Shown here: piece by piece, positions 1 to 7,096 of the stretch | Layout: the number at the start of each line of letters is the position of its first letter | Numbering within the stretch: the first letter of the stretch is position 1 | From: Streptomyces sp. BA2 | GTDB lineage: Bacteria > Actinomycetota > Actinomycetes > Streptomycetales > Streptomycetaceae | Assembly (NCBI RefSeq): GCF_009769735.1 | Contig: NZ_WSRO01000002.1 | Coordinates: 6,088,001-6,152,000 of the forward strand | Reading direction: 5' to 3' | Length of the DNA: 64,000 nt | Made by a program: the position numbers and the translations under genes | Notes under the pieces: generated by a model | Seen by the model: the letters and a program-made list of their open reading frames with translations, nothing else | Told to the model about the DNA's origin: nothing | Database searches by the model: none

Positions 1-36
1 CACGTCGAGCAAGACCGTCAGCGGAAGGGGACGTTC

Positions 37-792
37 ATGGGTAGTCCAGAAGGACAGGACCCGCCGGAGGAGCAGCACCTGGGGCCCGTGGTGCGGCGGC
101 GTGAGCAGATCACCCCCGGCACGACGGACCAGCGGCTCCTCGACACCGGCGCCGAGGGCGAGTCGGAGTGGGTGCACACCGACCCCTGGCGGGTCATGCG
201 CATCCAGTCGGAGTTCGTGGAAGGCTTCGGCGCGCTCGCCGAACTCCCCAGCGCCATCAGCGTCTTCGGCTCGGCCCGCACGCCGCCGGGCTCGCCCGAG
301 TACGAGGCGGGCGTCCGCATCGGCAAGGCCCTGGTCGACGCGGGCTTCGCCGTGATCACCGGGGGCGGCCCCGGCGCCATGGAGGCGGCCAACAGGGGCG
401 CGCGCGAGGCCAGGGGAGTCTCCGTGGGCCTCGGCATCGAGCTGCCCTTCGAGCAGGGCCTGAACGAGCACGTCGACATCGGCGTGAACTTCCGCTACTT
501 CTTCGTACGGAAGACCATGTTCGTGAAGTACGCGCAGGGCTTCGTGGTCCTGCCCGGCGGCCTCGGCACCCTGGACGAGCTCTTCGAGGCCCTCACCCTC
601 GTCCAGACCCGCAAGGTGACCCGCTTCCCGATCGTCCTCTTCGGCTCGGCGTACTGGGGCGGACTCGTCGACTGGCTGCGCGACACGGTGGTGGCCGGCG
701 GGAAGGCGTCGGAGCACGATCTGCACCTCTTCCACATCACGGACGACGTGGACGAGGCGGTCACCCTGGTGACCAAGGAAGTCGGCCGCTAG
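37..792 (+). CDS. LOG-family (TIGR00730) nucleotide 5'-monophosphate phosphoribohydrolase
   Basis: A 251-residue cytosolic Rossmann-fold protein of the LOG family, whose characterised members cleave nucleoside 5'-monophosphates (classically cytokinin ribosides) to base and ribose 5-phosphate. The diagnostic motif PGGLGTLDE lies near residue 173 and the phosphate-binding GGGPGAME near residue 109. About 60 residues precede the fold, typical of the longer actinobacterial type. The ATG at 37 has AAGGGG six bases upstream. The reading frame is open to the window edge, so an upstream gene or start cannot be excluded. It converges on the FolP-like gene across a hairpin. The physiological substrate is not evident from the sequence. 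Confidence 0.9.
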   Translation: MGSPEGQDPPEEQHLGPVVRRREQITPGTTDQRLLDTGAEGESEWVHTDPWRVMRIQSEFVEGFGALAELPSAISVFGSARTPPGSPEYEAGVRIGKALVDAGFAVITGGGPGAMEAANRGAREARGVSVGLGIELPFEQGLNEHVDIGVNFRYFFVRKTMFVKYAQGFVVLPGGLGTLDELFEALTLVQTRKVTRFPIVLFGSAYWGGLVDWLRDTVVAGGKASEHDLHLFHITDDVDEAVTLVTKEVGR

Positions 793-799
793 GCCCTGG

Positions 800-828
800 C
801 CGGGCGGGCTTCCGGTCCGCCCGCCCGG
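800..828. terminator. Convergent hairpin between LOG gene and folP-like gene
   Basis: CCGGGCGGGC (800-809) pairs perfectly with GCCCGCCCGG (819-828) around a nine-base loop, eight bases past the LOG stop. There is no T-tract, as is common for Streptomyces terminators. It can serve both converging genes. Confidence 0.6.
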
Positions 829-843
829 TGGTCGTTCCCGCTC

Positions 844-1704
844 CTACGCCAGCCCCCGCCGAGCCACGGCCGGGGCCCGGTGGCCTGCGATGGTGGCGAC
901 CATGTCGAGGACCTGCCGGGTCTCCGCGACCTCGTGCACCCGGTACACCTGCGCGCCCAGCCACGCCGAGACCGCGGTCGTGGCCAGCGTCCCCACCACG
1001 CGCTCCTTGACCGGCTTGTCGAGCGTCTCGCCGACGAAGTCCTTGTTGGACAGGGACACAAGCACGGGCCAGCCGGTCTCCACCATCTCCCCGAGCCGCC
1101 GCGTCGCCTCCAGCGAATGCCGCGTGTTCTTCCCGAAGTCGTGCCCCGGATCGATCATCACGGACTCACGCGGCACCCCGAGCGCGACCGCGCGCTCGGC
1201 CAGGCCGAGGGTGACCGAGAGGATGTCCGCCATGACGTCCTCGTACGTCAGCCGATGGGGGCGGGTCCGCGGCTCGGCGCCACCGGCGTGCGTGCACACC
1301 AGGCCCGCGCCGTAGCGCGCCGCCACCTCCGCGAGCCGGGGATCGACCCCGCCCCACGCGTCGTTCAGGAGGTCGGCGCCGGCCTCGCAGACCGCCTCGC
1401 CGACCTCGTGCCTCCACGTGTCAACGCTGATGACGACATCGGGGAACCGCTTGCGCACATCGGCGACGAAACCGACCGTCCGCCGCGCCTCCTCCTCGGC
1501 CGTCACCTCATCGCCCGGACCGGCCTTGACCCCACCGATGTCGATGATGGCAGCGCCCTCCGACACCGCCTGCTCCACGCGTGCGAGCGCGGGCTCGTCG
1601 CGGAACGTGGCGCCCTGGTCGTAGAAGGAGTCAGGGGTCCGGTTCACGATCGCCATGATCACCGGCTCGTGCGCGTCGAATTCACGCCTGCCAAGCCTGA
1701 GCAT
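844..1704 (-). CDS. folP: Dihydropteroate synthase family protein, FolP2-like
   Basis: A 286-residue TIM-barrel protein of the dihydropteroate synthase family. Scaffold motifs are present: VNRTPDSFYD, SVDTW, DPGHDFGK and YRVHEV. Several catalytic loops depart from canonical DHPS. The GGESTRPG-type loop reads GGVKAGPG, the HMQGTP-type loop reads THAGGAEPRT, and the SRKSF-type motif reads SLSNKDFVG. This is the pattern of the FolP2 paralogue, which in mycobacteria was reported to lack DHPS activity, so folate synthesis should not be assumed. The ATG at 1704 is preceded by GGAGG-like sequence. It is divergent from the DivIVA-like gene; both may be controlled by the inverted repeat at 1755-1794. 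Confidence 0.9.
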   Translation of the reverse strand: MLRLGRREFDAHEPVIMAIVNRTPDSFYDQGATFRDEPALARVEQAVSEGAAIIDIGGVKAGPGDEVTAEEEARRTVGFVADVRKRFPDVVISVDTWRHEVGEAVCEAGADLLNDAWGGVDPRLAEVAARYGAGLVCTHAGGAEPRTRPHRLTYEDVMADILSVTLGLAERAVALGVPRESVMIDPGHDFGKNTRHSLEATRRLGEMVETGWPVLVSLSNKDFVGETLDKPVKERVVGTLATTAVSAWLGAQVYRVHEVAETRQVLDMVATIAGHRAPAVARRGLA

Positions 1705-1754
1705 CCCCTGTGAGCCTCCTTCGTCGGTGCCGTGGTCCGGCCGCCTGCGACCTT

Positions 1755-1794
1755 AACTGTCACAGGCGCATGGCACGATCGGACTCTGACAGTT
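1755..1794. promoter_or_regulatory. Inverted repeat in folP/DivIVA divergent promoter region
   Basis: AACTGTCA (1755-1762) and its exact complement TGACAGTT (1787-1794) lie 32 bp apart centre to centre, about three helical turns, midway between two divergent genes. The layout fits a dimeric repressor or activator operator, but no regulator is adjacent and the assignment is inference. Confidence 0.35.
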
Positions 1795-1828
1795 TCAGCA
1801 CGGCAGTCGAGCGTGGGGGCCCGAAGAG

Positions 1829-2233
1829 ATGGTCTTGTTCTTGTTCCTGGTCATCGCCCTCGTCGTGGTGGTCGGCGCGGTGACCTTGGCCGTGGTGGGC
1901 GGCGGGGAGCGCGCCGCGCTGCCCGACGTGGCGGCCGAGCGGTTCGTCGACCCGCTGCCGCCCGACCGTGCCCTGCGCCGCGCGGACGTCGAAGCACTGC
2001 GCTTCCCGCTGACTCTGCGGGGCTATCGCATGGCGGACGTGGACGACGCCCTCGGCCGCCTCGCCGCCGAACTGGCCGAGCGCGACGCCCACATCGCGGA
2101 GCTGGAGGCGGCACTCGCCGGCGCCCAGGCCACCGCGGTCGGCGGCCCCGGCCTCTTCAAGACGCACGCCCCGGCCACGCTCCAGGACGAGCCGGCCCCG
2201 AAGGACGCTGCGGAAGAGGAGGACGGCCGATGA
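1829..2233 (+). CDS. Membrane-anchored DivIVA-domain protein
   Basis: A 134-residue protein with one N-terminal membrane segment (residues 2-24, VLFLFLVIALVVVVGAVTLA), then a short DivIVA-type motif with RFPLTLRGYRMADVDDAL near residues 58-75 and a predicted coiled coil over residues 75-97. The tail is Ala/Pro/Glu-rich and disordered. DivIVA-like proteins mark curved or polar membranes; this short anchored form resembles the protein beside folP2 and tagA in mycobacteria. The ATG at 1829 follows GAAGAG. Its stop overlaps the tag start (ATGA), so the two are translationally coupled. Confidence 0.8.
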   Translation: MVLFLFLVIALVVVVGAVTLAVVGGGERAALPDVAAERFVDPLPPDRALRRADVEALRFPLTLRGYRMADVDDALGRLAAELAERDAHIAELEAALAGAQATAVGGPGLFKTHAPATLQDEPAPKDAAEEEDGR

Positions 2234-2820
2234 GCGGCGACGCCGTGGCGGGCCCGGACGGCAGACTGCGCTGCCCCTGGGGCCTCTCGACCGAGGACTA
2301 CGTGACGTACCACGACGAGGAGTGGGGCCGCCCGGTCCACGGGGACGACGCCCTGTACGAACGGCTCTGCCTGGAGGCCTTCCAGTCGGGCCTCTCCTGG
2401 ATCACCATCCTGCGCCGCCGCGAGGGCTTCCGCGCCGCCTTCGCCGATTTCAAGATCGCCGAGGTCGCGCGGTTCACGGACACCGACCGGGAGCGCCTCC
2501 TCGCCGACCCCGGCATCATCCGCAACCGCGCCAAGGTGGATGCGACCCTCGCCAACGCGCGCGTGCTCGCCGACTGGTCCGAGGGAGAGCTCGACGAGCT
2601 CATCTGGTCGCACGCGCCGGACCCGGTCTCCCGCAAGGCGCCGACCGCGCTGGCCGACGTACCGGCGATCACGCCCGAGTCCACGGCCCTGTCCAAGGCC
2701 CTGAAGCAGCGCGGCATCCGATTCGTCGGCCCCACGACGGCATACGCCCTGATGCAGGCCTGCGGCCTGGTGAACGACCACCTGGAGGACTGCGTGATCC
2801 GCGTCCCCGTGGGCAGTTAG
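2230..2820 (+). CDS. tag: DNA-3-methyladenine glycosylase I
   Basis: A 196-residue base-excision repair enzyme that removes 3-methyladenine from alkylated DNA. It shows the family signatures CPWGLSTEDYVTYHDEEWG near residue 12 and FQSGLSWITILRRREGFR near residue 50. The C-terminal NDHLEDC supplies the His/Cys pair that, with the N-terminal Cys/His, binds structural zinc in this family. The frame stays open far upstream, but the ATG at 2230 overlaps the preceding stop as ATGA, so translation is coupled to the DivIVA-like gene. The enoyl-CoA hydratase gene converges from the other side within 13 bases. Confidence 0.93.
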   Translation: MSGDAVAGPDGRLRCPWGLSTEDYVTYHDEEWGRPVHGDDALYERLCLEAFQSGLSWITILRRREGFRAAFADFKIAEVARFTDTDRERLLADPGIIRNRAKVDATLANARVLADWSEGELDELIWSHAPDPVSRKAPTALADVPAITPESTALSKALKQRGIRFVGPTTAYALMQACGLVNDHLEDCVIRVPVGS

Positions 2821-2832
2821 TCCCGCTGGGCC

Positions 2833-3633
2833 CTAGCGGCCGAGGTACTTGGGCTTCGCCTTGTCCAGGAACGCCTGGACGGCGATCGCGTGGTCCTCGG
2901 ACGCGCCCGCCTTCGCCTGGAGCTCCTCCTCCTTGGCCAGGGACTCCTTCAGGGTGTGGCCCGCCGCGTAGGCGAGCGATTCCTTGAGGGCCCCGTAGGC
3001 GAGGGTCGGGCCCTCGGCCAGGGTGCGGGCCAGCTTCTGGGCCTCGACCGCCAACTCGGCCTCGGGGACGACCCTGTTGGCGATGCCCAGGTCGTACGCC
3101 TCCTGCGCGCTGATGTTGCGCGGGAACAGCAGCAGGTCGCTCGCGCGGCCGGGCCCGATCACGCGCTGCAGCGTCCAGGAGACGCCCGAGTCGGCGGTCA
3201 GCGCGACCCCGGCGAAGGAGGTGTTGAAGCGCGCGGTGTCCGCGACGATCCGGTAGTCGGCGGCGAGCGCGAAGCCGAGGCCCGCCCCGGCGGCGACGCC
3301 GTTGACCCCAGCGACGACCGGCTTGGCCATCCCGGTCAGCGCGCTCAGGATGGGGTTGTAGTGCTCGCGCACCGTGCTCATCGTCCGCCCGGTGCCCGCC
3401 TCGCGGTCCGCCATGAGGGAACCGACGTGTTCTTTCAGGTCCTGCCCCACACAGAAGGCGCGCCCGGTCGCGGTGAGCAGTACGGCACGGACCGCGGGGT
3501 CCGACTCGGCCGACTGCACCGCCTCTCGCAGAGCGACCTTGGCCTCGGTGTTCATCGCGTTCATCGCCTCGGGGCGGTTGAGCGTGATGGTCGCGAGCCC
3601 GTCGCTCACCTCGTAGAGCACGGTGTCGGCCAT
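2833..3633 (-). CDS. Enoyl-CoA hydratase/isomerase family protein
   Basis: A 266-residue crotonase-fold enzyme. The oxyanion-hole regions are visible: GRAFCVGQDLKEH near residue 57 and PVVAGVNGVAAGAGLGFALA near residue 104. The glutamates of a true hydratase are not obvious at the usual positions, so isomerase activity (PaaG type) is as likely as hydration. It would act on a CoA-linked acyl chain in fatty acid or aromatic catabolism. The ATG at 3633 has GGAGGGG (complement of 3642-3648) upstream. It is a single gene facing the tag operon. Confidence 0.88.
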   Translation of the reverse strand: MADTVLYEVSDGLATITLNRPEAMNAMNTEAKVALREAVQSAESDPAVRAVLLTATGRAFCVGQDLKEHVGSLMADREAGTGRTMSTVREHYNPILSALTGMAKPVVAGVNGVAAGAGLGFALAADYRIVADTARFNTSFAGVALTADSGVSWTLQRVIGPGRASDLLLFPRNISAQEAYDLGIANRVVPEAELAVEAQKLARTLAEGPTLAYGALKESLAYAAGHTLKESLAKEEELQAKAGASEDHAIAVQAFLDKAKPKYLGR

Positions 3634-3953
3634 GGTGAATCCCCTCCAGTGGTCCTGCGCCGGTCATCTTTGTCCGAGCCCAGCATGACGGAGATCATCC
3701 GGCTCCGACATGAGGGGAGATATGTGACCTGCGTCAAAGAATTCCCGGCCGTGGAGGCGTAAGAGGCGGCGAAGTATCGCAGCCACATCGCCGAATTGAG
3801 TGGTTTTGCGGGCGCGCGTTGCGCAAGCGATGCAGACCGATGTTGGTCATCGGGTCCTGCCATGCGGGATAATGGCCTGGAAGCAATGTGTTCGATGCCG
3901 GTGACACCTGGGTTGTCGGCTGCGATGAGCTGGTTTCAGGAAGGGGAACGAGC
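3634..3953. other. 320-bp intergenic region upstream of DUF3117 gene
   Basis: A divergent non-coding stretch. The only element I can name is a possible promoter for the DUF3117 gene, TTGGTC (3843-3848) and GATAAT (3868-3873) 19 bp apart, leaving a leader of roughly 75 bases. No conserved small ORF was recognised. Confidence 0.4.
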
Positions 3954-4121
3954 ATGGCGGCCATGAAGCCGCGGACGGGCGACGGCCCGCTCGAGGTGAC
4001 CAAGGAGGGGCGGGGCATCGTCATGCGCGTTCCGCTCGAAGGCGGCGGACGACTTGTCGTCGAACTGACTCCGGACGAGGCCGATGCACTCGGCGACGCC
4101 CTGAAGAAGGTCGTCGGCTGA
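3954..4121 (+). CDS. DUF3117 domain-containing small protein
   Basis: A 55-residue protein from the ATG at 3954, preceded by a strong GGAAGGGGAACG ribosome site. It matches the near-invariant actinobacterial DUF3117 family: MAAMKPRTGDGPLEVTKEGR at the start and VELTPDEADALGDALK near the end. Family members are about 55-60 residues, so it is full length. Function is unknown; the compact beta-rich sequence with no membrane segment suggests a small cytosolic protein. A longer reading from a start at 3888 exists, but the family N-terminus and ribosome site favour 3954. Confidence 0.88.
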   Translation: MAAMKPRTGDGPLEVTKEGRGIVMRVPLEGGGRLVVELTPDEADALGDALKKVVG

Positions 4122-4143
4122 CGCGGAAGCGCCCACACTTTTT

Positions 4144-4180
4144 CACTGCCCCGGCATCGTACAAACGAGCCGGGGCAGTG
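4144..4180. terminator. Convergent hairpin after DUF3117 gene
   Basis: CACTGCCCCGGC (4144-4155) pairs perfectly with GCCGGGGCAGTG (4169-4180) around a 13-base loop, between the DUF3117 gene and the converging methyltransferase gene. No downstream T-run. Confidence 0.65.
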
Positions 4181-4195
4181 CTATGTCCGGGGTTC

Positions 4196-4240
4196 GAAGG
4201 GGCGCGGGGAACTGCGAGACAAGCCACGACGGGCCCGCAG
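4196..4240 (+). repeat. Interspersed 45-bp Streptomyces element, copy 1
   Basis: GAAGGGGCGCGGGGAACTGC starts a 45-base block that recurs in inverse orientation at 26958-27002 with four mismatches. It lies between convergent genes, just after a terminator. Sequences of this type are very common between Streptomyces genes; their role is not established. Confidence 0.7.
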
Positions 4241-4268
4241 GTGAATGCGCTCGCCCTCCGCAGGGTGG

Positions 4269-4901
4269 CTAGCGCTTTACGGCGCAGAGCAGGCCGTCGC
4301 CCACCGGGAGCAACGCCGGCATCAGGTCCTGGCTCTCGCGCACGGTCCGCAGGAGCTCGCGGATGCGCAGCACCTCGGCGGGCTGCGGACCGGAGTCCAC
4401 CGTCCGGCCGTCGGAGAAGGCGCCCTCGAAGCAGACGAGCCCGCCCGGCCGAAGGAGGCGCAACGATTCAGCGAGGTAGTCCAGGTACTCCGTGCGGTCG
4501 CCGTCGCAGAACACGAGGTCGTATCCGCCGTCCGCGAGGCGGGGCAGTACGTCGAGTGCGCGGCCGGGGATGAACCGTGCGCGGTTGCCGGCGAAACCGG
4601 CGGCGCGGAAGGCCTCACGGGCGAACTGCTGGCGGTCGGGCTCGGGGTCGACGGTGGTCAGGACGCCGTCGGGGCGCATCCCGTGCAGCAGGTGGAGCCC
4701 GGACACGCCCGTGCCCGTCCCGATCTCGGCGACGGCCTTGGCGTCCGCCGTGGCGGCCAGCATGCGCAGCGCGGCGCCGGTACCGGGAGACACCGAGGGC
4801 AGCCCTGCCTCCTGGGCCCGGTCACGGGCCCAGCGCGTGGCCTCGTCCTCGGCGACAAAGGCGTCGGCGAACGCCCAGCTCGTCTGCCGGTTGCCGGTAA
4901 T
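4269..4901 (-). CDS. O-methyltransferase (class I SAM-dependent), probable AUU start
   Basis: A 210-residue methyltransferase of the catechol/caffeoyl-CoA O-methyltransferase type. The SAM-binding motif AEIGTGTGVSGLHLLHG sits near residue 58, the acidic end of the adjacent strand is TTVDPE, and FCDGDRTEYLDYL lies near residue 130. No ATG, GTG or TTG in frame allows the conserved N-terminus GNRQTSWAFADAFVAEDEA to be translated. An ATT at 4899-4901 does, with GGAGAGG four bases upstream and an in-frame TAA further back. A GTG start giving 174 residues would delete the first helix pair. It diverges from the sigma operon, the arrangement also recalled for M. tuberculosis Rv1220c-sigE. Confidence 0.85.
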   Translation of the reverse strand: MTGNRQTSWAFADAFVAEDEATRWARDRAQEAGLPSVSPGTGAALRMLAATADAKAVAEIGTGTGVSGLHLLHGMRPDGVLTTVDPEPDRQQFAREAFRAAGFAGNRARFIPGRALDVLPRLADGGYDLVFCDGDRTEYLDYLAESLRLLRPGGLVCFEGAFSDGRTVDSGPQPAEVLRIRELLRTVRESQDLMPALLPVGDGLLCAVKR

Positions 4902-5120
4902 GGCCCTCTCCTGTCCCCGTGGATGCCTGGCCGTGACTGTATCCGTTGGGGGTGGGAACCCGCAGATGGGACCGGGCGTTTAGTAGGGGTAGGCGGACGC
5001 CGGGGGTAACGAATGGATCAAGACTGGCCGCGGGCCCTTCGACCAGGCAGGACAGCTGGCAGGAAGCCCGTACCAAATTCCAGTAAAAACGCTTATCCGG
5101 AGCTAACGGGCGAGGTGGTT

Positions 5121-5888
5121 ATGGTAGGGGCTCCACTGGACACCACCAGAGCCGACAGGGGAGGTGCGGCTGCGTCCGCGAATCGGAGAGGAGCGCTGAA
5201 GCGCTTCCTCAGGTTGGTGGGTGAGCCGAAATCCGTGACCGACACCGCTGACCGATTCCACGCTGCCAGCTCCGCTCAGACCGCGACCTTTGCCGCTGAT
5301 GCGGATTCGCAGGCGTGGACTCCGCCCACCTGGGAGGAGATCGTCAGCACGCACAGCGGACGGGTCTATCGCCTGGCGTATCGCCTGACCGGCAATCAGC
5401 ACGACGCCGAGGACCTCACGCAAGAGGTCTTCGTCCGTGTCTTCCGGTCCCTGTCGACCTACACCCCCGGCACGTTCGAGGGCTGGCTGCACCGCATCAC
5501 CACGAACCTCTTCCTGGACATGGTGCGCCGCAAGCAGCGCATCCGTTTCGACGCCCTCGGTGACGACGCGGCCGAGCGCCTCCCGAGCCGTGAGCCGTCG
5601 CCGCAGCAGGTCTTCAACGACACGCACTTCGACGCGGACGTGCAGCAGGCGCTCGACACCCTCGCTCCCGAGTTCCGCGCGGCAGTGGTCCTGTGCGACA
5701 TCGAAGGTCTCTCGTACGAGGAGATCGCCGCGACCCTGGGCGTCAAGCTGGGCACGGTCCGCAGCCGTATCCACCGTGGCCGCTCGCAGCTGCGCAAGGC
5801 CCTTCAGCACCGGTCGCCCGAAGCCCGCGCCGAGCGTCGCTCGCTCGCAGGAGCCGTGGCGCTGGGAGGAGGGGGCGCGACCGCGTGA
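5121..5888 (+). CDS. sigE: ECF RNA polymerase sigma factor, SigE-type (envelope stress)
   Basis: A 255-residue extracytoplasmic-function sigma factor. Sigma region 2 covers about residues 70-140, with [20 protein letters not shown] and the region 2.4-like [17 protein letters not shown]. Region 4 covers about 175-225, with the helix-turn-helix [20 protein letters not shown]. An unstructured leader of about 65 residues precedes region 2. The ATG at 5121 follows GAGGTGG; an upstream start at 5013 would add 36 weakly conserved residues. Its stop overlaps the GTG of the anti-sigma gene. Gene order matches the mycobacterial sigE-rseA-htrA-tatB locus. It is not the Streptomyces gene traditionally called sigE (cell-wall two-component locus). 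Confidence 0.92.
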   Translation: MVGAPLDTTRADRGGAAASANRRGALKRFLRLVGEPKSVTDTADRFHAASSAQTATFAADADSQAWTPPTWEEIVSTHSGRVYRLAYRLTGNQHDAEDLTQEVFVRVFRSLSTYTPGTFEGWLHRITTNLFLDMVRRKQRIRFDALGDDAAERLPSREPSPQQVFNDTHFDADVQQALDTLAPEFRAAVVLCDIEGLSYEEIAATLGVKLGTVRSRIHRGRSQLRKALQHRSPEARAERRSLAGAVALGGGGATA

Positions 5889-6970
5889 GTGGATCACGGT
5901 CGAATCCTGTTGAGCGGCATCTGGCCGAGCAGCATCTGGGGGACCGACTCGCCGCCCTGGTGGACGGTGAGTTGGGCCATGACGCGCGTGAGCGGGTTCT
6001 CGCTCATCTCGCGACCTGTCCGAAGTGCAAGACCGAGGCCGATGCGCAGCGGCGGCTCAAGAGTGTCTTCGCCGAGGTGGCGCCGCCGCCTCCCTCCGAG
6101 AGTTTCCTCGCCCGGCTCCAAGGCCTTCCCGGCGGTGGCAGTGAGCCTCCTTCCGGCCCAAGACCCCCTGGAAGCGGCGGCTTCGCCACCTCGGACAGCG
6201 AGTCAGGGCTGCCCCCGAGCGGAGTCTTCGGTGTGCGGCCCGAGACCTTCGGCTATGCCCCCGCGGGTGCGCATGCCGCGGTGCTGCCGAGTTCGGGGCG
6301 CGGTTTCCGCATCCATGACGTCGACCGCCGAGACGTGGGCCGTCACGAGGCCGAGCGGTCGCTGTGGCGCGGGCGGCGGTTCGCCTTCGCCGCCGCGGGC
6401 GCGGTGTCGCTGGCCGCGATAGCGCTGGGCGGTGTCACGACAGGCATCCCCGCCGACCCCGGTGACCCGCGCGCGGGCTCGGGCACCAGCAACAGCTCGG
6501 GCAGCACCAACAGCTCGGGCAGCACCAACAGTTCGGGCAGCGGCAACAGCAATGCGTCGCCGATGCGTTCGCCGGGCGCGGGGGCCGCCACCGCTCCCGA
6601 TTCCGTCCGGCGCCGTGGCAGCGGACCGCTGTCGGTGCAGGGCCAGCGTCCCGGAGTCCTCGCGGCGCCGGTCGCGCCGACACAGGCCACCGGGCCTCTG
6701 CTGCCCGGAGTGCCCGCGCGCGGTCCTCATGTCCAGCAGCCCGATCCGGGGTCCGTCCAGCATCAGCTCGCGGCGCCGATGCTGACCGGCGCGGCGATCA
6801 TGTCCCCGTTGATCCGGCCGGTCCCTCCCGCAGTCCCCGGCGGCACCGTGCCGACTCTGGGCGGGGTGGCTTCAAAGGGCGCGGCTTCGGGCGGCGGGGT
6901 GGACCCGGCGCGCACCTCGGCGTCCTCGCCCATCGAGGGCACACTGCAGGGCACTTCGCAGATCCGCTGA
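5885..6970 (+). CDS. Zinc-binding anti-sigma factor (RseA type) with long extracytoplasmic tail
   Basis: A 361-residue membrane anti-sigma factor for the preceding sigma factor. The N-terminal zinc anti-sigma domain has the H-x3-C-x2-C signature HLATCPKC near residue 37. One transmembrane segment, [18 protein letters not shown], lies near residues 164-181. About 180 Pro/Ser/Gly-rich residues follow outside the cell, including three 18-bp repeats encoding NSSGST. The GTG at 5885 overlaps the sigma stop as GTGA, so the two should be made in fixed ratio. Release is expected by proteolysis under envelope stress, as for mycobacterial RseA; the HtrA-like gene downstream is the obvious partner. The tail is far longer than in mycobacterial RseA. 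Confidence 0.9.
   Translation: MSGSRSNPVERHLAEQHLGDRLAALVDGELGHDARERVLAHLATCPKCKTEADAQRRLKSVFAEVAPPPPSESFLARLQGLPGGGSEPPSGPRPPGSGGFATSDSESGLPPSGVFGVRPETFGYAPAGAHAAVLPSSGRGFRIHDVDRRDVGRHEAERSLWRGRRFAFAAAGAVSLAAIALGGVTTGIPADPGDPRAGSGTSNSSGSTNSSGSTNSSGSGNSNASPMRSPGAGAATAPDSVRRRGSGPLSVQGQRPGVLAAPVAPTQATGPLLPGVPARGPHVQQPDPGSVQHQLAAPMLTGAAIMSPLIRPVPPAVPGGTVPTLGGVASKGAASGGGVDPARTSASSPIEGTLQGTSQIR
6491..6544 (+). repeat. Three tandem 18-bp repeats in anti-sigma gene
   Basis: Units at 6491-6508, 6509-6526 and 6527-6544 follow AACAGCTCGGGCAGCACC; the first two are identical and the third differs at three bases. They encode Ser/Asn/Thr/Gly linker just outside the membrane and could change in length by slippage without a frameshift. 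Confidence 0.85.
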
Positions 6971-7096
6971 CGTGCTCTGCGCTTCGGCGCGGGAACCTGG
7001 TTGAATCCTCGGTGGGCCGTGCCTGCCCGAGGCTTGTGGCGGGCGCGGAGTTGAGCACGTGATCGGCGTCCGCCGTAGGCCAGGTGTGGGGAGAGC

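Noticed and set aside
1732..2229. N-terminal extension of the DNA glycosylase over the DivIVA-like gene
   Set aside because: The extension is Arg-rich shadow sequence; the ATGA overlap at 2230 gives the family-length enzyme.
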